Notes under the pieces: generated by a model
What the model saw: the letters and a program-made list of their open reading frames with translations, nothing else
Told to the model about the DNA's origin: nothing
Database searches by the model: none
Part shown: positions 33,787-42,245 of the stretch, in pieces
Numbering within the stretch: position 1 is the first letter of the stretch
Layout of the letters: every line of letters begins with the position of its first letter
Program-made: the position numbers and the translations under genes
NCBI RefSeq assembly: GCF_030295745.1
Contig: NZ_AP027291.1
Span: forward strand, 3,472,001 to 3,536,000
From: Mycolicibacterium sp. TUM20985
GTDB lineage: Bacteria; Actinomycetota; Actinomycetes; Mycobacteriales; Mycobacteriaceae
DNA length: 64,000 nt
Direction: 5' to 3'

Positions 33787-34648
33787 CGATCTTCAGGCAG
33801 TCAACCCCCGGGCCCGTCTATTCCGAATCATTCTGTCGTTCTACGGTCTTGGCATCTACATCTTCTTGTTCGCTCCAATCGCGGTACTGATCCTGTTGTC
33901 GTTCAACGCTTCTGCCGTTGTGGGTTTTCCGATGGCAGGGTTTACGACGGACTGGTACTCCCGGCTGGCCCAGGACAACATCATTCTCGATGCGCTCGAG
34001 AAGTCGTTGTTCGTCGCCTTCTGGGTGACCGTACTCGCCACCCTGATCGGAACCGCTGCGGCCTTTCCGTTGGTGCGCGCCAATATAAGGAACCGCGGCG
34101 GGGTGCGGGTCTTCATCACGTTGCCGATCTTGATGCCGGGTCTGCTCATCGGAGTCGCGATCTTGGTGCTGGTGACCAATGTGCTCCACATCCAGCCGTC
34201 GCTGCGAGTGGCAATCATCGGGCAGACCGTGCTGTCGACCCCGTTCGTCATCCTGGTGGTGTCGTCCCGGCTCGAAGCCTTGGACCGCAACCTCGAGCGC
34301 GCGGCGGCCGATCTCGGTGCACGGTCGCTGCAGCGGCTCCTCTTCGTGGTGCTCCCCCTCATCTACCCCGGCATCATCGCGGGAGCACTGATCGCCCTCA
34401 CACTCTCCCTGGACGAGTTCGTCGTCACGAACTTCATCATCGGCGCGGATCAGACGCTGCCGATCTACATCTACAACCAGCTCAAATTCGGCATCACGCC
34501 GGAAGTCAACGCTCTCGCCACGTTGATGCTGGTCGGCACGCTGGCCGTGGCGGGCGTGACATTCGGAGCATTGCGACTGGTCAAGGTGCTCACCTCGTTC
34601 AACAGGAGAACTCCCGAACTGGAGGAACCCGCTCGTGCGGCAGTGTGA
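33779..34648 (+). CDS. ABC transporter permease, PotC-type
   Basis: A 289-residue membrane protein with six predicted helices. The early segment I-L-L-S-F-N-A-S-A-V-V-G-F-P and the EAA loop E-R-A-A-A-D-L-G-A-R-S-L-Q-R-L match PotC/PotI, and S-L-D-E-F-V-V-T-N-F-I precedes the last helices. Partner of the PotB-type protein. Its last 14 bases overlap the start of the isomerase gene. Confidence 0.92.
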   Translation: MPDDLQAVNPRARLFRIILSFYGLGIYIFLFAPIAVLILLSFNASAVVGFPMAGFTTDWYSRLAQDNIILDALEKSLFVAFWVTVLATLIGTAAAFPLVRANIRNRGGVRVFITLPILMPGLLIGVAILVLVTNVLHIQPSLRVAIIGQTVLSTPFVILVVSSRLEALDRNLERAAADLGARSLQRLLFVVLPLIYPGIIAGALIALTLSLDEFVVTNFIIGADQTLPIYIYNQLKFGITPEVNALATLMLVGTLAVAGVTFGALRLVKVLTSFNRRTPELEEPARAAV

Positions 34649-35627
34649 TGTCTCAGTAGTGCTCGAGGCCTTCCTCCGCGACTCGTTCGACGAGACGCTG
34701 GCCTGGTTGAGTTCCGAAGTTCCGGAGGTTACCGCTGTCGAGGTCGGCGCGGGCGGCTATGCACCTCATCCCCACCTCGACCCGGACGATTTGCTCGCCA
34801 ACGCGCCGGCTCGCAAGGCGTGGTTGGGCATCCTCGACGGCTACGGCATCAAGCTCGACGCGTTGAACGTATGGGGTAACCCGCTGCATCCCGACGAGGC
34901 GATTGCCGTCGACCACGATGCGGCGCTGCGACGCGCGGTACGGCTGGCAGGAGAGCTGGGCACGGACACCGTCGTGGCGATGTCCGGTGCCGCCGCGGGC
35001 GCCCTGGGCGACAAAGCCGCGGTATTCGGCGCAGGCGGGTGGCTTCCGTATCTCGAGGGTGTGCACGACCATCAGTGGAACGACTCCGTGGTCCCGTACT
35101 GGTCTGAGCTATCGGATTTTGCCGCCAAGGAGAACCCCGCCGTCAAGATCTGCATCGAGTTACACCCAGGGACCACCGTCTACAACGTCGAAACCTTCGA
35201 GAAGTTCATCACGCTGGGCGAGAACCTCTACGCCAACCTCGATCCCAGTCACTTCTTCTGGATGCAGATGGACGCGGACCGTGTCGTCGAGCGAATCATG
35301 CCGCGCATCGGCCACGTTCACGTGAAGGACGTGACGTTCAACGAGGATGCACTCGGCCTCAACGGCCTGCTCGACCACCGTTGGCCGGCGTCACCAGAGA
35401 AGATGCCGTGGAACTTCTCGGTTCCCGGCCACGGCAAGGATGCTGCGTGGTGGCACCAGTTCATCGCCCGCTTCGAGGGCTCCGCGGTCCGAGCGTTCTC
35501 CATCGAGCACGAGGATCCGTTCGTCGACGCCAAGACCGGAATCAAGGAGAGCGCGGTTCTCATCAGGTCCGCGCTGGCCGGTTCCCACCAAGCGCCACAA
35601 CCTAGTACAGGAGGTAGACGTCAATGA
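34635..35627 (+). CDS. Sugar phosphate isomerase/epimerase-type TIM-barrel enzyme
   Basis: A 330-residue protein of the AP-endonuclease-2/xylose-isomerase-like fold. Putative metal ligands lie in I-C-I-E-L-H-P-G (Glu), N-L-D-P-S-H-F-F-W (Asp/His), H-V-H-V-K-D (His) and F-S-I-E-H-E-D-P (Glu). The E-L-H-P-G...L-D-P-S-H...H-V-K-D pattern is seen in enzymes placed with Gfo/Idh/MocA dehydrogenases for polyol, inositol or glycoside breakdown. Exact reaction unknown. GTG 34635 overlaps the permease gene and the stop overlaps the next ATG (ATGA). Confidence 0.88.
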   Translation: MRQCDVSVVLEAFLRDSFDETLAWLSSEVPEVTAVEVGAGGYAPHPHLDPDDLLANAPARKAWLGILDGYGIKLDALNVWGNPLHPDEAIAVDHDAALRRAVRLAGELGTDTVVAMSGAAAGALGDKAAVFGAGGWLPYLEGVHDHQWNDSVVPYWSELSDFAAKENPAVKICIELHPGTTVYNVETFEKFITLGENLYANLDPSHFFWMQMDADRVVERIMPRIGHVHVKDVTFNEDALGLNGLLDHRWPASPEKMPWNFSVPGHGKDAAWWHQFIARFEGSAVRAFSIEHEDPFVDAKTGIKESAVLIRSALAGSHQAPQPSTGGRRQ

Positions 35628-36748
35628 CAGACCGACTCAGGGTAGGTGTCGTCGGTGCTGGAGTGATCGCACGAGTCATGCATCTGAACTATCTGCGTGA
35701 ACTCTCCGATCGCTACGAAGTCGTGGCACTATGCGACATCTCGGAGGAAAACGCCGGGAACAACGCAGAGCGCTACCACATTCCGAAGACATTCACCGAC
35801 TGGCGGCTGATGCTCGAAGACGCCGACATCGATGCCGTCTTCATTCTGACGTCGGGAAGTCACGCGCCCATCGCCGTCGCGGCAGCCAAGGCGGGTAAGC
35901 ACATCCTGGTAGAGAAGCCGATGTGCTTCTCGGTCGCGGAAGGGATGGAAATGAAGGCCGCCGCCGACGAGGCGGGTGTGACGTTGATGGTTGCGTACCC
36001 CAAGCGTTACGACCCGGCGTACGAGCGATTCCGTCAGCTCGCGATGAACGTCGTCGAGCCGCGCCTCCTACGCGTCACCACCTTCGAGTCGCCGTTCCTG
36101 CCATACATCGGCCACTACGCTCTCGCGCCGGTCGCGCCGATCCCGGACGATGCGATCGCGAACTTCACCGCCGAGACGCAGGCCAGCATCACCCGAGCAA
36201 TCGGCGAGGCCAATCCCTTCCTACGCGAGGAGTATCACCTCGTCTTGCTGGACACGCTCGTCCACGAATTGAACACGGTCCGCGGGGTTCTCGGCGAGCC
36301 GACGAGTCTCGAATACGTGGACATGCAGAGCGGTCAACTGACCGTCATCCTCAAGTTCGGTGAACTGTCGGTGGCGATCAACTGGATGGACCTACCCGGT
36401 ATCACCCGTTATGGCATGGAATTCGCGCTGTACGGCCCCCAGCAGCGAGTGACACTGACCTTTCCTTCGCCGTTCCTTCGCAGCGCTCCTGCGACGGTCG
36501 AGATCATCGAGGGTGACGAAGGTACGACCAAGTCGCGCAGCATCAGTGAGATCACGTCGTACGAGAGCGCGTTCAAACTGGAGCTGGAGGCATTTCACCG
36601 CTGCGTGGTGTCCGGTGACGCGCCCGCCACGAGTGCGGAAGACGCCATCCACGATCTCGCGCTGTGCGAGGCCATCATTCGGTTCGTCGAACACCGACAG
36701 CCGATCACCGACCCGAGCGCCATTCCCGCGCTGGCGTCTGCCAACTAG
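35624..36748 (+). CDS. Gfo/Idh/MocA-family oxidoreductase (first of three)
   Basis: A 374-residue NAD(P)-dependent dehydrogenase. The Rossmann motif is V-G-V-V-G-A-G-V-I-A-R-V at the N-terminus, and the conserved E-K-P-M motif with following helices is near residue 100. The substrate domain contains V-L-L-D-T-L-V-H-E-L-N-T with a His in the family's usual catalytic position. It probably oxidises a hydroxyl of the imported sugar or polyol. ATG 35624 overlaps the upstream stop; a 13-base gap precedes the next gene. Confidence 0.9.
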   Translation: MTDRLRVGVVGAGVIARVMHLNYLRELSDRYEVVALCDISEENAGNNAERYHIPKTFTDWRLMLEDADIDAVFILTSGSHAPIAVAAAKAGKHILVEKPMCFSVAEGMEMKAAADEAGVTLMVAYPKRYDPAYERFRQLAMNVVEPRLLRVTTFESPFLPYIGHYALAPVAPIPDDAIANFTAETQASITRAIGEANPFLREEYHLVLLDTLVHELNTVRGVLGEPTSLEYVDMQSGQLTVILKFGELSVAINWMDLPGITRYGMEFALYGPQQRVTLTFPSPFLRSAPATVEIIEGDEGTTKSRSISEITSYESAFKLELEAFHRCVVSGDAPATSAEDAIHDLALCEAIIRFVEHRQPITDPSAIPALASAN

Positions 36749-36761
36749 AAAGAGTACGAAG

Positions 36762-37703
36762 ATGAGCAACGACAGCAAGATCATCGTCGCCAATGCACCC
36801 GTCAGTTATGGCGCCTTCGAAGTGACCATCGGGATCGACCCGAACGTTCCCGACGGGGACGACATCATGGACCAGGTCAGCGCCGCCGGGTACGCGGGAA
36901 TCGACCTCGGGCCGGTCGGTTACCTCGGCGCCGCCGACGACCTCAGTGCCAAGCTCGCCAAGCGTGGACTCGGCCTGGCGGGTGCCTACCTCGAATTGCC
37001 CTATGCGGATCCGGAGATGCTGGAGAAGACGCTTCCCGAACTCGACGCAATGCTGGACATCTTCGACTCGATCAAACCGCTCGGGCTTGGCCCTGACCCC
37101 CGCCCCACTCTTGCAGACCTGGGTGTCGGCGACGGCGCCGACGTCCGGCGGAACAACCCCGGGCTGGGAGCCCGCAACCCGTCGAGCGGATACACCGAAG
37201 AGCAGTGGGTGGAGTTCGCGAAGGGTATGGCCGTGGTGGTGGACCGGTGCCGGTCGCGCGGATACCAGCCGGTCTTCCACAATGAGACGGGCACCTTCGT
37301 CGAGGCGCCTGCCGAGGTCGAGAGGATGCTGGAGGTCTCCGAAATCGGCCTGTGCATGGACGCGGGCCACTTCCTGCTCGGCGGCGGGGATCCCGTTGAG
37401 TACGTGAAGAAGTGGGGCAATCGCATCGACCACGTCCACATCAAGACCGCGGACCTACCGCGGTTCCAGGAGGTGGTGGATCAAGGCTTGCCGACGAACG
37501 CGATCTGGGAGCGGGAGGTCTTCCCCAGACTGGGTGAAGGCGCGCTCGACGTCGATGCGTTCCTGGCGGCGCTGCGCGACATCGACTACGCCGGTTGGCT
37601 CGTCGTCGAGCAGGACATCTTCCCGACCACCGCGGAACGCTTCGCGCGCGCAGCGGCCGATCAGCGGGCAAACCGGGAATTCCTCAAGGCGCGTGGCTTA
37701 TGA
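36762..37703 (+). CDS. Sugar phosphate isomerase/epimerase, IolE-like TIM-barrel protein
   Basis: A 313-residue protein that opens I-V-A-N-A-P-V-S-Y-G-A-F-E, close to the N-A-P-x-S-W/Y-G start of inosose dehydratase-like (IolE) enzymes. Metal-site candidates are F-H-N-E-T-G-T-F-V-E (Glu/His), C-M-D-A-G-H-F (Asp/His), D-H-V-H-I-K-T (His) and V-V-E-Q-D-I-F (Glu). Inosose dehydratase itself is one possibility; a ketosugar epimerase is another. ATG 36762 gives standard length (the open frame extends to 36513 inside the previous gene). Its stop overlaps the next ATG (37700). Confidence 0.88.
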   Translation: MSNDSKIIVANAPVSYGAFEVTIGIDPNVPDGDDIMDQVSAAGYAGIDLGPVGYLGAADDLSAKLAKRGLGLAGAYLELPYADPEMLEKTLPELDAMLDIFDSIKPLGLGPDPRPTLADLGVGDGADVRRNNPGLGARNPSSGYTEEQWVEFAKGMAVVVDRCRSRGYQPVFHNETGTFVEAPAEVERMLEVSEIGLCMDAGHFLLGGGDPVEYVKKWGNRIDHVHIKTADLPRFQEVVDQGLPTNAIWEREVFPRLGEGALDVDAFLAALRDIDYAGWLVVEQDIFPTTAERFARAAADQRANREFLKARGL

Positions 37704-38647
37704 GTGCGCCCTTCCAATTAGGCCTCGTCGGTGGCGGGCGGATGGGACGTACCCACATGCGGGCCTTGATGGACTCGACGGAAGTGACCGTCGCCGCGGT
37801 TACCGAGCCGGTCGAGGCCGCGGCGGCGCAGCTTCGCGAACAGGGAATCGCGGTGTATCCGACTGCCGAGGAGATGTTCGACGCATCGGAGCTCGACGGT
37901 GTGCTGATCGCCGTGCCGACACCTCAACACATCGACACAACCCGCATGTCCCTGGCCGCCGGACTACCGGTGTTGTGCGAGAAGCCATTCGGCTTAGTGC
38001 CCGAGGAAGCCAGGGCCGCAGGCGAACTCGCCAGCGAACGTGGGCTGGCGTTGCAGATAGCCTACTGGCGCCGGTTCGTACCGCAGCTGGCGTCACTTCG
38101 CAGTGATGTGGCCGAGGGCAAGTACGGCGACGTGCACTTCTTGGTGTGCTCACAATGGGACGAGGCGCCGCCGCCGTTGCGCTTCCGCCACGATAGCGGC
38201 GGTATCTACGTCGACATGGGAGTGCACGAAATCGACCAGACCCTCTGGCTGCTCGGCCAGGAATTCGGCCAAGTCAAGACGCAGGTGTTTCCGACGACGG
38301 AAGACCCAGGGGCTCAGAATGACGTGGACAGTGCGCAAGCGCTGGTGATGCTTTCGGGCGGGACGTCAGCGGTGATATCGCTAGGCCGATTCTACGAAGG
38401 AGGCGACATCGTGAGCGTAGAACTCTACGGATCACGTGGTCATACCCGATTCGACGTGGTGTCGCCCGAGACCGGGGAACGACCACAACTGCACGCCTTG
38501 AAGCTCCAAGCCGAGGCGTTCGCTCGGCATGCCCGTGGTGCTGCGCAAGAAGGGACGACGGCAGAGGAAGCAGCTCGCGTGCTCGAAAGGGCCCACGGCC
38601 TGACCGAAGCTGCAGGCATCGCCGTACTAGGGGCCGCGGCCGGGTAG
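37700..38647 (+). CDS. Gfo/Idh/MocA-family oxidoreductase, inositol-dehydrogenase-like (second of three)
   Basis: A 315-residue protein. Rossmann motif L-G-L-V-G-G-G-R-M-G-R-T-H, E-K-P-F motif near residue 95, Y-W-R-R-F-V-P-Q-L and the catalytic-region D-M-G-V-H-E-I-D-Q-T-L-W (Asp/His pair), the last being close to myo-inositol 2-dehydrogenase-type enzymes. Translationally coupled to the IolE-like gene by an ATGA overlap, so the two probably act in sequence. Confidence 0.9.
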   Translation: MSAPFQLGLVGGGRMGRTHMRALMDSTEVTVAAVTEPVEAAAAQLREQGIAVYPTAEEMFDASELDGVLIAVPTPQHIDTTRMSLAAGLPVLCEKPFGLVPEEARAAGELASERGLALQIAYWRRFVPQLASLRSDVAEGKYGDVHFLVCSQWDEAPPPLRFRHDSGGIYVDMGVHEIDQTLWLLGQEFGQVKTQVFPTTEDPGAQNDVDSAQALVMLSGGTSAVISLGRFYEGGDIVSVELYGSRGHTRFDVVSPETGERPQLHALKLQAEAFARHARGAAQEGTTAEEAARVLERAHGLTEAAGIAVLGAAAG

Positions 38648-38713
38648 TCACGTGCCCGTCCACGAAACGACGATCGTGACGTCGTGTCGAACAAACATTG
38701 CGAGGCAAGCTCG

Positions 38714-39865
38714 ATGATTGAACCTAGTGAGGACGTCGGCCATGGCAAGAGCTACTACGCCCCACCGCTGCGCGCGGCGATTGTTGGTACGGGAGGGATT
38801 TCCCGTATCCACGGATGGCGTTTGCAGGACCTTGGATCGTCGGTAGTGGGCGTCTGCGGACGCAACATCACCAACGCCCGCTCAGTTGCGGACGACTTCG
38901 ATCAGTCCCGAGATGGCACGTCGCGGGTGGGTGCCTTCGATGACCTCACGGCGATGCTCGACGAGACGAGGCCCGACGTGCTGCACGTCTGCAGCCCGCA
39001 TGGACTGCACGCGGCACACGCCATCGCAGCGGTTAATCGCGGTATCAACGTGATCATCGAAAAGCCGATGGCGACCGGGGCGGAAGACGCCCGCGCGTTG
39101 ATCGCGGCCGCCGACGCCGCAGGCGTGACGGCCGCAGTCTGTCTGACCAAGCGTTCCTATCCGATGGTCGCCGACATGCGTGCGCGGATCCTGGCCGGCG
39201 AATTGGGGGAGGTGAACGCCGTCCGCGGCGGATTCCTGTCCTGGGACTCGAATCACGATGAATGGAGCTGGAGTTTTGATTCGTCGATAGCCGGAACGTC
39301 CTATGCCACCGCCGATCTCGGCGTGCACTGGTTGGATCTCGCCGAATACGTCACCGGCAGGCGGATCACCGAGGTCGACGCTCGGTTCTCCACGCTGCGG
39401 CCCATCCGCAACCGCGGCGGCGAACCGATCAAAGTCAAAGCCGAAGACTATGTTCGTCTCTTCCTCGAGTTCAGCGGCGGCCTCGTTGGATCGGCGACAT
39501 TTTCCGGTGTGACGGCCGGGGAGCCAAACGGCTGCTCACTCGACGTCGACGGCACCGACGGTGGTTTCTACTGGAAGGTCGACCGCCCGAATGAACTCGT
39601 TCATCGGCGTACCGACGGATCGGTCGGCACCATCATTCGGAATTCGGACGTGCTTTCACCTGCCGCAGCGCGACTCTCCTTCTCGCCTGCCGGCCACGCC
39701 GAGGGCTTCGGCGATGCCTTCCGAAACCTGTTCCGCGACGTCTACTCGGCCATCGGTGGGGCCGACGTCGGCTATCCGACACTTGCCGACGGGCATCGCA
39801 TGGTTGCCCTCGTCGACGCAATCCAACTCAGCGCCCAGACCCGAAGCACCGTCGGCATCGGCTAG
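38714..39865 (+). CDS. Gfo/Idh/MocA-family oxidoreductase (third of three)
   Basis: A 383-residue protein. Rossmann motif A-I-V-G-T-G-G-I-S-R-I-H-G-W, E-K-P-M motif near residue 120, and the D-L-G-V-H-W-L-D-L-A catalytic region with Asp/His. The larger C-terminal domain resembles glucose-fructose-oxidoreductase-like members. ATG 38714 was chosen over GTG 38684 because GAGG lies 9-13 bases upstream. The 66-base gap from the previous gene is the widest in the operon. It is the last gene before the IS3 element. Confidence 0.88.
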   Translation: MIEPSEDVGHGKSYYAPPLRAAIVGTGGISRIHGWRLQDLGSSVVGVCGRNITNARSVADDFDQSRDGTSRVGAFDDLTAMLDETRPDVLHVCSPHGLHAAHAIAAVNRGINVIIEKPMATGAEDARALIAAADAAGVTAAVCLTKRSYPMVADMRARILAGELGEVNAVRGGFLSWDSNHDEWSWSFDSSIAGTSYATADLGVHWLDLAEYVTGRRITEVDARFSTLRPIRNRGGEPIKVKAEDYVRLFLEFSGGLVGSATFSGVTAGEPNGCSLDVDGTDGGFYWKVDRPNELVHRRTDGSVGTIIRNSDVLSPAAARLSFSPAGHAEGFGDAFRNLFRDVYSAIGGADVGYPTLADGHRMVALVDAIQLSAQTRSTVGIG

Positions 39866-39995
39866 ACGGCCATGTCGTCGATTCGACGAGCTGTGCGGCG
39901 ATGTCTGCGTCGGCGTTTCGCCCGCTGCGCGGTCGCGACGACTAATTTGTCGGGTCACGGGGTATGAATCGCCCTGGTCCTGGTGGAGACTCTCG

Positions 39996-40841
39996 CTATT
40001 GGATTTCGACCAGGGGTTGGTCGGTCCGTTTCGTAGCGTAGAAGATGGCCTCGAACTCGGCGGGCGGTACGTCGTTCAGGTATCCGTGCAGGCGGCTGGT
40101 GTTGTGCCAGTGCACCCACCCGAGGGTGGCCAGCTCGACGTGCTCGACGCTCTTCCACGGCCCCGGGCGGGCCGGCCCGTAGATCAGTTCGGACTTGTAG
40201 TAGCCGTTCACGGTCTCGGCCAGTGCGTTGTCATAGCTGTCCCCGACGGTCCCGATGGAGGGCACCGCACCGATCTCGGCGAGCCGCTCACCGTACCGAA
40301 TGGACGTGAACTGCGACCCGGCATCGGAGTGACATCGCAAGCCGCCCAACATGTTTCCACGTGACCACCGGGACATCTCGATCGCATCGAGCACCATCGT
40401 GGTCCGCATGTGAGATGCGACTCGCCACCCGACGATCATCCGCGAGTAGGCATCGACGATGAAGCAGACATAGGCCACCCCGGCCCAGGTCGGCACGAAC
40501 GTCAGATCGGTCACCCACAGCTGATTCGGCCCGTTCGCGGTGAAGTCGCGCTTGACCAGATCGGGATGCCGCGCGGCGGCAGGATCGGGTTTGGTGGTCC
40601 GCACCCGCTTGCCGCGGCGGACTCCTTCGATGCCGGCGGCCCGCATCAGTCGGGCGACCTGATCGCGGCCGACGTCGTGCCCGTCACGGCGGGCGGCCTT
40701 CCAGAGCTTGCGGGCGCCGTAGACCCGGTAGTTGTCCTCCCATAGCGCCATCAGGGCTGGGCCCATGACGGCGTCGCGTTGGGCCCGCGCGCAGGGCGTG
40801 CGGGCCTTGTGCGCGTAGTAGGTGCTCGGGGCCACCTGCAC
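39996..40841 (-). CDS. IS3-family transposase catalytic part (orfB)
   Basis: 281 residues from the GTG at 40841. The N-terminal HTH_21-like part (Y-Y-A-H-K-A-R-T-P, W-E-D-N-Y-R-V-Y-G-A-R-K-L-W) is followed by the DDE core: W-V-T-D-L-T-F-V (Asp), C-H-S-D-A-G-S-Q-F (Asp; usual H-S-D-R-G here has Ala) and N-A-L-A-E-T-V-N-G-Y-Y-K (Glu). The frame extends upstream to about 40916 (V-V-T-F-I-D-A-N-R-V-D-F-G-V-E-P-I), overlapping the end of orfA, so it is normally made as an orfA-orfB fusion by -1 frameshifting. Confidence 0.93.
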   Translation of the reverse strand: MQVAPSTYYAHKARTPCARAQRDAVMGPALMALWEDNYRVYGARKLWKAARRDGHDVGRDQVARLMRAAGIEGVRRGKRVRTTKPDPAAARHPDLVKRDFTANGPNQLWVTDLTFVPTWAGVAYVCFIVDAYSRMIVGWRVASHMRTTMVLDAIEMSRWSRGNMLGGLRCHSDAGSQFTSIRYGERLAEIGAVPSIGTVGDSYDNALAETVNGYYKSELIYGPARPGPWKSVEHVELATLGWVHWHNTSRLHGYLNDVPPAEFEAIFYATKRTDQPLVEIQ

Positions 40842-40912
40842 CCCTGCTGATCGCAGGACGGTGCAGATGGGCTCGACCCCGAAGTCGACGCGATTCGCGT
40901 CGATGAAGGTGA

Positions 40913-41188
40913 CTACTTCTTGTGTTGGCGGTCGAGCTCCGCCCCGAAGAAACTCGCTGCCCTCTTCAGAATCTCGTTGGCCCGCTTGAGTTCTCGGTTC
41001 TCTTGTTCGAGATCCTTGATCCGTTGCGACTCAACGGTGGACACCCCCGGGGCGTGGCCATCGTCGATGTCGGCCTGACGCACCCAGGACCGCACCGACT
41101 CGATCCCGTAGCCGAGCTGGCGAGCCACCCGCTGGACCGTCCCGTGATCGGTCCCCAACTCCGCGCGCAACGCCCGGACCATCCGCAC
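40913..41188 (-). CDS. IS3-family transposase DNA-binding part (orfA)
   Basis: 91 residues as drawn, with the HTH_Tnp_1 core (V-Q-R-V-A-R-Q-L-G-Y-G-I-E-S-V-R-S-W-V-R-Q) and the leucine-zipper coiled coil (I-K-D-L-E-Q-E-N-R-E-L-K-R-A-N-E-I-L-K-R). The open frame extends upstream through R-R-Y-S-A-E-E-K-A-S-A-V-R, normal for orfA, but without a good start codon. The expected ATG at 41254 is in another frame, so the 5' end may carry a small indel. Confidence 0.85.
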   Translation of the reverse strand: MRMVRALRAELGTDHGTVQRVARQLGYGIESVRSWVRQADIDDGHAPGVSTVESQRIKDLEQENRELKRANEILKRAASFFGAELDRQHKK

Positions 41189-41309
41189 CGCGGACGCCTT
41201 CTCCTCAGCGCTGTACCTACGTGTCGCGGCTTCCCGGGTGACTGTTCCTTCGGCATGACTCCATCCTCGTTTCCAAGGTCAGGAGCCTCCAGCATTTCCA
41301 GGCGATTCA

Positions 41310-41647
41310 GTAATGGCACTGCTAGGGCGGTTTGCAGTCGACTACAAGCCTCCCTAGCCCTTGATGGTTCCGACCCGCGTGCCACCAAGGGCGTCTCACT
41401 TCTCGGCGTCCGTCTGGCGATTCGCTCTTCTGGTCATCGCGGACGAAATAGCTGATCAAATGTGTAAATCCGTTCGCGGGATTCAGGCACTGGTTGACCG
41501 TCATGCGCCGCGGGTTTGACTTCGACGGGCCAGGAATGCTGATGAAACCCTGTGAAGCCCGACGGCAGCGTTTCGAAAACAACCACGAGGGCATACCACT
41601 GCCACGTTCGGACAATGGTTCGGACACACGAATGAGGAGTTGATTCC
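41310..41647. other. About 340 bases without a recognised gene
   Basis: Between the IS3 right end and csbD. Short minus-strand frames are present but lack coding character. The last part upstream of csbD (GAATGAGGAGTTGATTCC) is its ribosome-binding region, and the promoter probably lies just before. Confidence 0.4.
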
Positions 41648-41818
41648 ATGAGCGGTCTCGACAAGGCCAAGAACAAGATTGACGACCTGGGCGGCCACGC
41701 CAAGGAAGCCACGGGCAAGGCCTCCGGTGACAAGAGCACCGAGAACGAGGGCAAGGCCGATCAGGCCAAGGCGAACCTCAAGGACGCTGGCGAAAAGATC
41801 AAGGACGTCTTCAAGTAA
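41648..41818 (+). CDS. CsbD-family stress-response protein
   Basis: A 56-residue, highly charged, Lys/Ala/Gly-rich protein: M-S-G-L-D-K-A-K-N-K-I-D-D-L, then G-K-A-S-G-D-K-S-T-E-N-E-G-K-A-D-Q-A-K-A-N-L-K-D and the ending I-K-D-V-F-K. This is the CsbD fold, a small four-helix general-stress protein; in mycobacteria homologues are induced in stress. GAGGAG precedes the ATG. Single gene. Confidence 0.9.
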   Translation: MSGLDKAKNKIDDLGGHAKEATGKASGDKSTENEGKADQAKANLKDAGEKIKDVFK

Positions 41819-41961
41819 GCACGCCTTCACGTCGGATATCGGCCTGCTGCCCCGTCGGGGTGGTAGGCCGATCTTCGTGACACCCCCGGTTGGCCGAAAA
41901 GACCCGACAATGCCCTGACGAACTGGTAAATTTGCCGACAGCGAACTATTCAGGGGACGAC

Positions 41962-42201
41962 GTGACGGGTTTACTGCTATACGGCTACGTGGCTGGCTGG
42001 ATCGTGACGTCCGTTCTCGTGGCCGTGTTCGCATGGCGCCTCCGGGACGAGACCGCCCCACCTCCGCACCCACGGTTGCTGGCCCTCCTCGCGGGAGCGG
42101 CCTGGCCCGTACTCATCGTGGCGATCGCCGAAGCTGGTGCGGTCGCAATCACCGCCGAGGTCCTGCACGATGATCAGCAACCGCTTCCCGTCGACGCTTG
42201 A
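41962..42201 (+). CDS. Small two-helix membrane protein, function unknown
   Basis: 79 residues from GTG 41962, with a GGGG-rich stretch upstream. Helix 1 (about 8-26: Y-V-A-G-W-I-V-T-S-V-L-V-A-V-F-A-W) and helix 2 (about 42-64) flank an R-L-R-D-E-T-A-P-P-P-H-P loop. Acidic tail. No known domain seen. The frame is open to 41890, but the upstream part is not protein-like. Confidence 0.55.
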   Translation: MTGLLLYGYVAGWIVTSVLVAVFAWRLRDETAPPPHPRLLALLAGAAWPVLIVAIAEAGAVAITAEVLHDDQQPLPVDA

Positions 42202-42245
42202 CGCCGACCCTCGACTATTTGCAAAGACCGTCTAAGCTGTTGCCT

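Larger units (their letters stand above)
39965..41309 (-). mobile_element. Complete IS3-family element (1,345 bp), 3-bp target duplication
   Basis: Left end TGAATCGCCCTGGTCC (from 39965) and right end (reverse complement, from 41309) TGAATCGCCTGGAAATG are imperfect inverted repeats of about 27 bases. GTA flanks both sides (39962-39964 and 41310-41312). It carries orfA and orfB in -1 relation on the minus strand. Inserted just after the sugar operon. Confidence 0.92.

Noticed and set aside
25900..41312. Direct repeat of the tRNA-Val 3' end as an attR site
   Set aside because: I looked for a second copy of the T-arm/acceptor end (GGTTCAATCCCAGTATCGCG) downstream and did not see one; no integrase gene is visible, so an integrative element cannot be claimed.
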